A stretch of DNA of 45,851 nt from an uncultured Collinsella sp. (GTDB lineage: Bacteria > Actinomycetota > Coriobacteriia > Coriobacteriales > Coriobacteriaceae): the NCBI GenBank assembly GCA_905213265.1, contig CAJMHR010000014.1, forward strand, positions 1-45,851, in the 5' to 3' direction. Below are positions 26,245 to 33,161 of this stretch, piece after piece. The notes beneath the pieces are model-generated. The model was not told the origin of the DNA, did no database searches, and saw only the letters and a list, made by a program, of their open reading frames with translations. Within the stretch, counting starts at the first letter, position 1; each line of letters starts with the position of its first letter. A program made the translations under genes and the position numbers.

Positions 26245-27138
26245 CTAGAGCAAGGTAACGCTAAAACTGCGCTTGTCCGTCTCGCCCGGGGCCAAGGTGA
26301 TGGTGTTGACCTTGTGCTCAAAGACATCGTCCTCGGTGTCCATGGTGGTGTGACCGGTCCAGGGCTCAAGCGCCACAAACGGAGCGTCGTTGGCGGCAGA
26401 CCACACGCCGATGTACTTAAAGCCCTCAAAGTCGATCTTGACGCCGTGGCCCGACTTGCGGCCGCGCAGCGTGAGCGTGGAGCCCGGGGTATCGGTGAAC
26501 ATGATGGCGTCGTTATCGAAGCTGCGGTGCGTGATGGGCAGCACGTCCGAGTTATCGGGAGCCTTGTAGCTACCCTCGAACGTCATAAGACCGTCGGGCG
26601 TGATGATGGGAGCCTCGTTGGTCCAAGCCTCGGTAAACGCCAGCTCGTAATCCTCGAATGCCTCGTCCTCGGCACCGGGAGCCGGTACGTTAAACGCGGG
26701 GTGGCCGCCCACCGAGAACGGCAGGTCCACGTCGCCGGTATTGGTGACGGCAAAGGTCTGCGTGAGGGTGGCGTCGCCGGTCAGGGCATAGGTCATGTTG
26801 AGCTTAAAGTGGAACGGAAAGGCCTTGAGCGACTCGGGCGTATCGGTGATCTCGTACGTTACCGAGGAGCCGTCCTCCGAAACCTCGACCAGCTTGTGCT
26901 CGACAATGCGCGCGAGTCCGTGGCGCGGCATCTCGCAGGTGCCGGCCGCAGACGTTGCCGTGTTGTTGCGCAGCGAACCCACAATGGGGAACAGGATGGG
27001 CGCATGCTTGCCCCAAAAGGCGGGGTCGCCCTGCCACAGATACTCGTTGCCGTTGAGAGCAAGGCTCGTGAGCTGGGCGCCCATGGAATCGATGGCCGCG
27101 GTGAGGCCGCCGCGTTTGATGGTAGTGACGGTAGACAT
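26245..27138 (-). CDS. aldose 1-epimerase family protein (LacX-like)
   Basis: 297-residue mutarotase-fold protein, predicted to act on the anomeric carbon of a sugar or sugar phosphate. Family landmarks: GAQLTSLALNGNEYLW near the start, FPIVGSLRNN, the catalytic-type PRHGLAR His, SVGGHPAFN and a late EPWTGHT. This pattern fits the LacX/YeaD-like group rather than GalM itself. ATG 27138 follows GGAGGAAG. It stands alone between two minus-strand genes and probably ends at the palindrome at 26124-26214. Confidence 0.85.
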   Translation of the reverse strand: MSTVTTIKRGGLTAAIDSMGAQLTSLALNGNEYLWQGDPAFWGKHAPILFPIVGSLRNNTATSAAGTCEMPRHGLARIVEHKLVEVSEDGSSVTYEITDTPESLKAFPFHFKLNMTYALTGDATLTQTFAVTNTGDVDLPFSVGGHPAFNVPAPGAEDEAFEDYELAFTEAWTNEAPIITPDGLMTFEGSYKAPDNSDVLPITHRSFDNDAIMFTDTPGSTLTLRGRKSGHGVKIDFEGFKYIGVWSAANDAPFVALEPWTGHTTMDTEDDVFEHKVNTITLAPGETDKRSFSVTLL

Positions 27139-27217
27139 GCTACTTCCTCCAATAGTGAACAACGGTGTCGAGGGATATTGTCCCACTCTTGGCGGCGGGG
27201 TTGAGCGGCGGGCGCAG

Positions 27218-28087
27218 TTATTGAGCAATAGCGTAAAGGTCAAACCCGCCCTGCGGCGCGCTATCGACCGTGTCGGGCGCTTGCGAATTAAAACTCACCG
27301 GAACCATGCGCTTTGAGGCGCGGTAACGCGTGCCGTCGGTGGCGACGGGCGGCTCATCCACCGTGAGCTCGTAGTCGCCGGGCTTGAGCTCGATGCCGTC
27401 ACCTTCGGAATTGACGTATTGATACTCGTCGATTGTTTGTCCCTTGAGCGTGCGGCCCACGATATGGACGAGCATCTGGCTATCGCCGCGCGCGGTATCC
27501 CACGTCGCGCCGTCCTTAACCTCGACCGACACATGCACCGAGCGCGTGCGGCTGAGCGATTGCTCGACAGACATCTCGACCTTGGCGGCGTCTTGACGCT
27601 GCTGCTCGACATGGCTCCAAACGCTACCGATTGCCGAGCAGGCGATAACGCCGGCCATGAAGGCGATGAGGATGGGGCCGAGCGGAGAACGGCGGCCCGC
27701 GTCTTCCTCACGAGCCAGGTCGGGGCGATGTGTGGGCGCAGGCGCCTGGGCGCCTTGCGCGGGCACGTCGAGAATGCTGAAGGATGCCGTGCTGTCGGGG
27801 TCGATAGTGTGACGCGGCTGCGGGGTCTTTGCCGGCGAGATCGACATGTCGGCTGGCTCGCCGAGCGTGGCCGTAGCGTCGGCCTTGGCCTCGTCTGCCT
27901 CGGCCTGGGCCCAAGCTTGTTCGAAGGTCAGGGGCTCGACAGGGTCGAGGGCGGCGTCCGAGTCGGCGGCGACGTCGTTGCCGGTCTCGTCCTCGTCGCT
28001 CGACACGTCACGCGGCGCGGGCTCGTCCCACCCCTCGTCCGAAGCCTCACCCTCGCTATACCACCATTCAAAGTTATCGATATCCAT
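27218..28087 (-). CDS. membrane-anchored protein of unknown function
   Basis: I do not recognise this 289-residue protein. It has a long acidic, Ala/Pro-rich cytoplasmic part (1-135), a single membrane helix (about 137-158: GPILIAFMAGVIACSAIGSV), and an outside domain of about 130 residues with alternating beta-like stretches (RSVHVSVEVKDGATW, QMLVHIVGRTLKG, PGDYELTVDEPP). The layout resembles surface or zinc-ribbon-linked anchored proteins of actinobacteria, but no cysteines or catalytic motifs support a function. Confidence 0.75.
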   Translation of the reverse strand: MDIDNFEWWYSEGEASDEGWDEPAPRDVSSDEDETGNDVAADSDAALDPVEPLTFEQAWAQAEADEAKADATATLGEPADMSISPAKTPQPRHTIDPDSTASFSILDVPAQGAQAPAPTHRPDLAREEDAGRRSPLGPILIAFMAGVIACSAIGSVWSHVEQQRQDAAKVEMSVEQSLSRTRSVHVSVEVKDGATWDTARGDSQMLVHIVGRTLKGQTIDEYQYVNSEGDGIELKPGDYELTVDEPPVATDGTRYRASKRMVPVSFNSQAPDTVDSAPQGGFDLYAIAQ

Positions 28088-28173
28088 ACGGGGCGCCCCT
28101 TAGGCCTCGCAAATAAACACTCGCTAGCCTTATACCCTCAGATGGCGCGAAAGCTCACCCGTGCCGGACACGA

Positions 28174-28238
28174 AAACCGTCACAACATTCAACGCTTTTC
28201 CTCAATTTCGAGATTTTTATCAAATGTTGTGACGGTTT
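28174..28238. repeat. 16-bp inverted repeat with 33-base loop
   Basis: AAACCGTCACAACATT (28174-28189) and its exact reverse complement (28223-28238) flank an AT-rich loop. It is 2 bp from a GACAAAGGGAC palindrome, and lies in front of the membrane-protein gene and behind the LpdD/IDI gene. Confidence 0.8.
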
Positions 28239-28240
28239 GG

Positions 28241-28271
28241 ATGTGACAAAGGGGCTGTCCCCATTTCACAT
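28241..28271. repeat. GACAAAGGGAC palindrome, copy 2 (imperfect)
   Basis: ATGTGACAAAGGGG with CCCCATTTCACAT. The stop codon of the LpdD/IDI fusion gene (28266-28268) lies inside its right arm, so the repeat supplies the end of that gene. Confidence 0.75.
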
Positions 28272-29213
28272 AGCGAGGGCCGTACGGATGGATGGGTCGC
28301 TGAGGGCCTCGCGGAGCCAGGGGGCCAGCTGCTCGGGGTGGCCCTGCAGGTAGCCGTCGAGCTCGGACGGAGCCACGCGGCGCACCTCCGAGATCTCCTC
28401 TTGGTTGATATGCAGCTCGCCCGGCTCAACATGGGCTGCGAACACCTCGCACCACTCGCACTCGCAGCGGCCGTCGCCGTGGTCCTCGCGGTACACCACG
28501 TGTCCGAGGTGCTTGAGCTGATCGGGCTCGCGCGTAATGCCGAGCTCTTCGTTGATGCGGCGCGCCGTGGCGGCCGCGACGTCTTCCCCGGGGAGCGGAT
28601 GGCCGGCACAGCTATCGGCCAGCACCCCGCCCCACAGGCGCTTGAGCGGACTGCGGCGACAGAGCAGCAGGCGTGTGTCTTCGCCCCGGCCCTCGACCAA
28701 AAGTGTCAGGAATGCCTGGTGCATGATGCCCTCGCCGGTATGGGCATCGATGCGGTCGACGGGGCCAAGTGCCTCGCCGGTCGCGGCATCGACTGCCACG
28801 ACCTCGGCGCCCGCGCCGCCCTCATCCCAGCCGGCACGCAGAACACGGGCTGCGGCCTCTTCGAGCGCGGCGATGAGCTCCTTGATGGTATCGAGCACGC
28901 GCTGCAGGTCGTCCCCGCTCGCCTGTTCAACATGAAAACCCGTGCTTGCAACTACCGGCACGCCAAAGCGCGTGGCCAGCGCCGCCGCGATATCGTGCGC
29001 CGGGATCTCGTCTCGATGGCACGGAACGGCCAGGATGCTCACCGTCGCCGTACGGCCGGGCTCGGGACGCGGAATGGCCTGTGCCGTGGCTCCCAGGTGC
29101 GCGAACTCCGGCGAGCAGGCGTACACCGCCATGCCTTGCGGCGTCACCGTCAGCTGGGCCTCGAGCGCAAACTTGCCCTCGCCCACTGCAACCTTTGTCG
29201 TGTGCATACCCAT
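28266..29213 (-). CDS. LpdD-like domain fused to a type-1 isopentenyl-diphosphate isomerase-like Nudix domain
   Basis: 315-residue two-domain protein. Residues about 3-120 match the LpdD/prenylated-flavin-chaperone type by three motifs: HLGA (H39), CHRDE (65-69) and GFHVEQAS (92-99). Residues about 135-300 match type-1 isopentenyl-diphosphate isomerase: metal ligands H148, H155, H195, E231 and E233 (as H25, H32, H69, E114, E116 of the E. coli enzyme) and a Nudix-like ARRINEELG. The catalytic cysteine position, directly before GHP, is Ala193; a cysteine sits one residue earlier (C192). ATG 29213 follows AGGAGA; ATG 29207 is possible. The fusion could link DMAPP supply to prenyl-FMN, but no UbiD or UbiX lies in the window. 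Confidence 0.72.
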   Translation of the reverse strand: MGMHTTKVAVGEGKFALEAQLTVTPQGMAVYACSPEFAHLGATAQAIPRPEPGRTATVSILAVPCHRDEIPAHDIAAALATRFGVPVVASTGFHVEQASGDDLQRVLDTIKELIAALEEAAARVLRAGWDEGGAGAEVVAVDAATGEALGPVDRIDAHTGEGIMHQAFLTLLVEGRGEDTRLLLCRRSPLKRLWGGVLADSCAGHPLPGEDVAAATARRINEELGITREPDQLKHLGHVVYREDHGDGRCECEWCEVFAAHVEPGELHINQEEISEVRRVAPSELDGYLQGHPEQLAPWLREALSDPSIRTALAM

Positions 29214-29285
29214 GGGATCTCCTGTCGCCCGCGATGTACCTGAGACCATCTTCGCCTGTATTGCGACTATACAGGCAAGCTTTCC

Positions 29286-29316
29286 ATGTGACAAAGGGAC
29301 TGCCCCTTCGTCACAT
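29286..29316. repeat. GACAAAGGGAC palindrome, copy 3
   Basis: ATGTGACAAAGGGAC-TG-CCCCTTCGTCACAT, in the divergent region between the LpdD/IDI gene and the MFS exporter. This is the only copy not beside a stop codon. Confidence 0.8.
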
Positions 29317-29374
29317 TCTGTTAGAGTTGCAGAGATTGAATCCCGCTTATTCATGCGCCATTGGAGTGACAACC

Positions 29375-30616
29375 TTGACCGCCGCAACCACGCCTAAAAG
29401 TAAGTCAACCGCCGCCGCGCTCTCCCCCGCGCGCACCAAGCTCTGCCTGGCGCTGCTCGTGCTGTTGGGATTCTCGCTCGGCTGCTCCGAGTTCGTGGTC
29501 ATCGGCATCGAAAGTGACTTGGCGACGGAACTCGGCGTATCGCTTGCCACCGCAGGCCAACTTATTAGCGTGTTCGCACTGATCTACGCTATCGCGACGC
29601 CGGTGCTTGCGCTCAGCACGGGGCGTTTTCGCCGCTACCAGCTGCTCGTGTGCTACAGCATCGTCTTTGTGCTGGGCAATCTTGTCATGGCTCTGGCGCC
29701 CAACTTCCAGGTGCTGTTCATCTCGCGCATCATCCTGGGCTCCGTCTCGGGCGCACTGCTCGCCGTGGGTGTGACGTACATCCCCGAGCTTCTGTCCCCG
29801 CAGCAAACTTCGCTTGCCATCTCGGTGGTATATGGTGCGTTTTCCGTGGCAATGGTCTTTGTCACTTCGATCGGCAAGTTTGTGGCCGACACGCTCGATT
29901 GGCACGTGGCCATGTACGGCACGCTTGCCTTTGCCGTTCTGATTTGCGGAGCGCTCGTGGCGTTTATGCCACGCGCTGGGCAAACCGACGAGCCCGCCAC
30001 CTTTCGCGAGCAGGCGGGTCTGCTACGCGAACCGAGCATCATCACCGGCATGCTCATCTTTTTGTTTGGCGTGGGGTCGGTCTATGTGTTCTACGGCTAC
30101 GTGACGCCTTATCTTGAGCAGGTGCTGGGCATGGGCACGGTCGAAGCCAGCACCACGCTCATGGCCTATGGCGTGTTCTGCCTGATCTCGAACATCCTGG
30201 GCGGATGGATCGATGCGCGCTTTGGCATGAAGGCGCTGCTTGTGACGTTTGTGCTGCAGGCCGCGGCGCTACTCGGGCTGTTTGCTGTGGGCGGCACCAT
30301 GCCGCTCGCGCTGGTCTTTGTCTTTAGCCTGGCGATGCTTATGTACCTGTTCTCGGTGTCGTGCATCACGCACTTTATGGATGTAGCACGTAGCCGCCAC
30401 CCCAAGTCGATGGTGCTCGCAAGTTCGGTTGAGCCCATGGCGTTTAACGTCGGCATCTCGTTTGGCACCGCAGTGGGCGGCGCCGTGGTAAGCAGCATTG
30501 GCATTGCACACGTGGGCGCCGTGGGCGCCGCGTTCTCGCTTGTGGCCTGGGCGCTCACGCTGGTGACGATTAAGTTGGCTCGCTGGGAACGCAAGAGGAC
30601 GATGGCGCAGGCGTAG
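29375..30616 (+). CDS. MFS transporter, AraJ/DHA1-type exporter
   Basis: Twelve-helix major facilitator, 413 residues, of the drug:H+ antiporter-1/AraJ-like group. The N-terminal half has EFVVIGIESDLATELGVS and a loop 2-3 motif ALSTGRFRRYQ; a polar central loop (near 195-215) splits two sets of six helices. TTG 29375 is chosen because GGAG lies eight bases upstream; GTG 29366 overlaps that site. The substrate is not known. It probably shares a transcript with the phosphatase that follows 45 bp later. Confidence 0.85.
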   Translation: MTAATTPKSKSTAAALSPARTKLCLALLVLLGFSLGCSEFVVIGIESDLATELGVSLATAGQLISVFALIYAIATPVLALSTGRFRRYQLLVCYSIVFVLGNLVMALAPNFQVLFISRIILGSVSGALLAVGVTYIPELLSPQQTSLAISVVYGAFSVAMVFVTSIGKFVADTLDWHVAMYGTLAFAVLICGALVAFMPRAGQTDEPATFREQAGLLREPSIITGMLIFLFGVGSVYVFYGYVTPYLEQVLGMGTVEASTTLMAYGVFCLISNILGGWIDARFGMKALLVTFVLQAAALLGLFAVGGTMPLALVFVFSLAMLMYLFSVSCITHFMDVARSRHPKSMVLASSVEPMAFNVGISFGTAVGGAVVSSIGIAHVGAVGAAFSLVAWALTLVTIKLARWERKRTMAQA

Positions 30617-30661
30617 ATGCGATACTCGAGCTCGATGATGGCGATCGAAAGGAAACCGCAT

Positions 30662-31108
30662 ATGCAACGTGTACTGTTTATCTGCCATGGGAATATCTGT
30701 CGCTCGACGATGGCCGAGTCGGTGTTTACCGAGCTGGTGCGCCGCACTGGGCGCGAGGCGGAGTTTGCCATTGATTCCGCTGCGACCTCGACCGAGGAGA
30801 TCGGCAACCCGCCGCATCGTGGCACCGTTGCCAAGCTGCGTGAAGTCGGGATTCCCGTCGTTGCGCACCGCGCCCGCCAGGTACGTCGCGCAGAGTATGG
30901 TAACTGGGACCACATTGTCTATATGGATGCCGAGAACGCGCGAGGTCTGCGTCGCATTTTTGGCAGCGATCCCGATGGCAAGATCTCACGCCTGCTCGAT
31001 TGGACCGATCGCCCCGGCGACGTGGCCGATCCCTGGTACACCGGCAACTTCGATGCCACCTACCGCGATGTGCTCGCCGGCTGCACGGCGATGCTCGAGC
31101 AGCTGTAG
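30662..31108 (+). CDS. low-molecular-weight protein-tyrosine phosphatase
   Basis: 148-residue phosphatase with the P-loop CHGNICRST at the N-terminus (C-x5-R, catalytic Cys and Arg) and the general-acid motif DPWYTGNF near the C-terminus. It should dephosphorylate tyrosine in the cytoplasm. ATG 30662 follows GAAAGGAAA and puts the P-loop at residues 8-16, as usual. No partner tyrosine kinase is in the window. Confidence 0.93.
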   Translation: MQRVLFICHGNICRSTMAESVFTELVRRTGREAEFAIDSAATSTEEIGNPPHRGTVAKLREVGIPVVAHRARQVRRAEYGNWDHIVYMDAENARGLRRIFGSDPDGKISRLLDWTDRPGDVADPWYTGNFDATYRDVLAGCTAMLEQL

Positions 31109-31174
31109 GCAAGCGAGGCCGCGGGCCACGCCTTCGGCGCGAAACGAGCGCGGATAATCTCCGACATGAAAAAC

Positions 31175-31238
31175 GAGCGTGGATTTTCTCCCGCTTTGAG
31201 CGTTCAAGTGCGCCCTAAACGGGAGAAAATCCACGCTC
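31175..31238. repeat. 19-bp inverted repeat with 26-base loop
   Basis: GAGCGTGGATTTTCTCCCG (31175-31193) and its exact reverse complement (31220-31238). A related word, AACGAGCGCGGATAATCTCC, lies just before it (31144-31163). It is followed after 4 bp by a GACAAAGGGAC palindrome, the same pairing of repeat types as at 28174-28271. Confidence 0.82.
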
Positions 31239-31242
31239 ATGA

Positions 31243-31273
31243 ATGTGGCAAAGGGACTGCCCCTTTGTCACAT
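31243..31273. repeat. GACAAAGGGAC palindrome, copy 4
   Basis: ATGTGGCAAAGGGAC-TG-CCCCTTTGTCACAT. It lies 12 bp beyond the stop codon of the minus-strand AAA ATPase gene. Confidence 0.82.
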
Positions 31274-31285
31274 CCGGGACTGGCC

Positions 31286-32647
31286 CTAGACCGGCTTGAC
31301 CTCCAGCTTTATCCCCTCGGCGCAGGAGTCGCCCAAAACATCCGAAAGGGCCCAGGTCGCATATAGCGGCAAATAGAGAACCGCTCCGTTGCGCTCAACG
31401 TTGCCTCTCGAGAAAACAACCCCGAGCCTTACGCCATATTCAGCCGTATCAAGCACATGACCGAGCGCAGCGTGCGCGTGATAATAGGAGCCCGATTTAA
31501 CCTCGATCGGAACAGCCGTCCCATCCGGTCCATCGACCACAAAGTCCACTTCACCGCGCTTTTTTGTCTGATAGTAGTAAAGCTGGCGATTTTGGGCAGC
31601 CAGCTGCTGGGCCACCACGTTTTCGTAAATGCCGCCCAGGTTGGGCTCCTTGCTATCAAGATACGCCGCTTGGGCGACTCCAACGGGGTAGCGCGCCATC
31701 AACATGCCCGTATCCGATTGATATAGCTTGAACTGCGATGGCCGTGCCGTCTTGAGCAGGGGCGATTTTGGCTCGGTTACGATATCGGCTTTGAGAGCAA
31801 CGCCGGCATCGACAAGCCATACAAAATCTCGCTGATACTTCTCGTAGTGAGCCTTGGGGTCAATGGAATTGAGCACGAAGCGCTTGTTTTCGCCCTCGAG
31901 CATAATAGGGAGCTGATCGTAGATGCTCTGCACCTGAAGGGCTCGCCCGCTTGCATACTTGGAGATATCCCGCCGGTACTGTTCGTTGAGCTCTGACTGT
32001 AGCTGACGAACAGAGGCAAGGTCGCCCTGCGTGTCAAGGAAACGCTGCACGACCTCCGGCATTCCGCCGACAACGGTATAGGTCCTGAAGTTTGCCATCA
32101 TCGCGTCATGAATGTAATCAGGAACGGGCCTCTCGCTGATACACGCGTCACGTATCGTTTGGCGAGCCCCCTCGCTCACCCCGATTGCCCAGCAAAACTC
32201 CTCAAAATCGAGCGGGAACATCCTAAGCTCGTGAACATACCCCACGGGATAGGACCTGACGCCCTTGAACTGAGTCCCGAGCATTGACCCCGAAAACGCC
32301 CAGCGGCACCTCCCGTCCTCAACAAGGAACTTTGCCATCGTCATGATGTCGGGGGCCTCTTGGATCTCATCGATAAACACGAGCGTTTTGCCTGGTGCAA
32401 TCGACTTTCCCGAAAGAAGCGTCACCCTGCTGATGAAATCATCGGCATCCCGCGCCTCGAGAAGAGCATCTTTTGCCTGGCGATTTTCCATGAGGTTAAG
32501 CTCGATGTAGGTTGCATGGTTGGCTTTGCCAAATGCGCGAATCGAATAGCTTTTGCCGATCTGGCGAGAACCCGTAATGAATAAGGCCTTTTGCTCGGCA
32601 GACTTCAGCCAACGCTCCAGCTCTGCCGCTATTTTCCTGCGCAGCAT
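31286..32647 (-). CDS. AAA ATPase with DUF4143 domain
   Basis: 453-residue AAA_14/DUF4143 protein. The N-terminal ATPase has Walker A GSRQIGKS and Walker B TLVFIDEIQ, and a conserved FSGSML sensor-like motif. The C-terminal DUF4143 contains GEVDFVVDG and PIEVKSG, a pattern resembling a PD-(D/E)xK nuclease core. The role of this widespread family is not known; links to defence and gene regulation have been suggested. GC is lower than the neighbours, and its AT-rich upstream region carries phased direct repeats, both signs of possible transfer. ATG 32647 follows GGGGAGAG. Confidence 0.85.
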   Translation of the reverse strand: MLRRKIAAELERWLKSAEQKALFITGSRQIGKSYSIRAFGKANHATYIELNLMENRQAKDALLEARDADDFISRVTLLSGKSIAPGKTLVFIDEIQEAPDIMTMAKFLVEDGRCRWAFSGSMLGTQFKGVRSYPVGYVHELRMFPLDFEEFCWAIGVSEGARQTIRDACISERPVPDYIHDAMMANFRTYTVVGGMPEVVQRFLDTQGDLASVRQLQSELNEQYRRDISKYASGRALQVQSIYDQLPIMLEGENKRFVLNSIDPKAHYEKYQRDFVWLVDAGVALKADIVTEPKSPLLKTARPSQFKLYQSDTGMLMARYPVGVAQAAYLDSKEPNLGGIYENVVAQQLAAQNRQLYYYQTKKRGEVDFVVDGPDGTAVPIEVKSGSYYHAHAALGHVLDTAEYGVRLGVVFSRGNVERNGAVLYLPLYATWALSDVLGDSCAEGIKLEVKPV

Positions 32648-32671
32648 AGGCTCTCCCCTCAGTGTCATCAA

Positions 32672-32750
32672 ATGAAATGCAAAGTTTTATACGCTTGATT
32701 ATCGATGAAACGCAGAATTTTTAGAACCTAAAATCGGATGAAATGCAGAG
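32672..32750. repeat. three 13-bp direct repeats spaced exactly 33 bp, upstream of the AAA ATPase
   Basis: ATGAAATGCAAAG (32672), ATGAAACGCAGAA (32705) and ATGAAATGCAGAG (32738), each followed by a T-rich tract. The 33-bp period is about three helical turns. On the minus strand TATAAA (32686-32691) sits between the first two, 39-44 bp before the start codon, so the repeats straddle the likely promoter. Confidence 0.75.
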
Positions 32751-32790
32751 ATTTGAGATTATTAGCAAAAAAGAAGGGACACCACCCGCG

Positions 32791-32823
32791 AATGTGACAA
32801 AAGAACTGTCCCTTTGTCACATT
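32791..32823. repeat. GACAAAGGGAC palindrome, copy 5
   Basis: AATGTGACAAAAGAAC-T-GTCCCTTTGTCACATT, imperfect in the centre of one arm. It begins 8 bp beyond the stop codon of the TIGR04076 gene. Confidence 0.8.
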
Positions 32824-32831
32824 GCGTTCAA

Positions 32832-33161
32832 CTACTCGTCAACGATCTCGGCAAGCCAAACGTTCAGCGTATCGACCTCGGGGCAGCAGAACTTTGCCGT
32901 ACCAGGCTCGTTACCAGGCACGGTTCCGCCATAGCGCAGGATATCGATATAGGGAAAGCCCACATGGCAGGCCATGGCGCACATCTTGCCGCGGTCTCGG
33001 TCGAAGTCAAAAACGTCGCCCGGCTTGTGACCATGGTGGCAGCGGCACGCACCCAGCTGGTCCACGCAGCTCACGCGGATACGCGGACGCTTGCCACGCG
33101 GCGCGCCGAGCGGCTTGTTCTCGCCCGCTGCCTCGGTGCCGCTCTCGTCGGCGTTACTCAT
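32832..33161 (-). CDS. TIGR04076 family protein
   Basis: 109-residue small protein with the family pattern: IRVSCVDQLGACRCHHGHKPGD, then KMCAMACHVGFPYIDILRYGG and KFCCPE. Seven cysteines and several histidines suggest a metal or cluster site, but no function is established for the family that I know of. ATG 33161 lies inside the end of the pyridoxamine kinase gene (ATGAGTAA overlap of 8 bases), so translation is coupled. The first 25 residues are a polar, probably disordered extension. Confidence 0.8.
   Translation of the reverse strand: MSNADESGTEAAGENKPLGAPRGKRPRIRVSCVDQLGACRCHHGHKPGDVFDFDRDRGKMCAMACHVGFPYIDILRYGGTVPGNEPGTAKFCCPEVDTLNVWLAEIVDE

Noticed and set aside
31166..31366. Short frame beginning in the 19-bp inverted repeat
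   Set aside because: It runs through two palindromes and into the end of the AAA ATPase gene on the other strand, so it is not a gene.
32672..32750. Regularly spaced repeats taken as a CRISPR remnant
   Set aside because: The repeats are only 13 bp, imperfect and non-palindromic, with 20-bp gaps and only three units. They lie on a promoter and no cas gene is near, so phased operator sites are a better reading.
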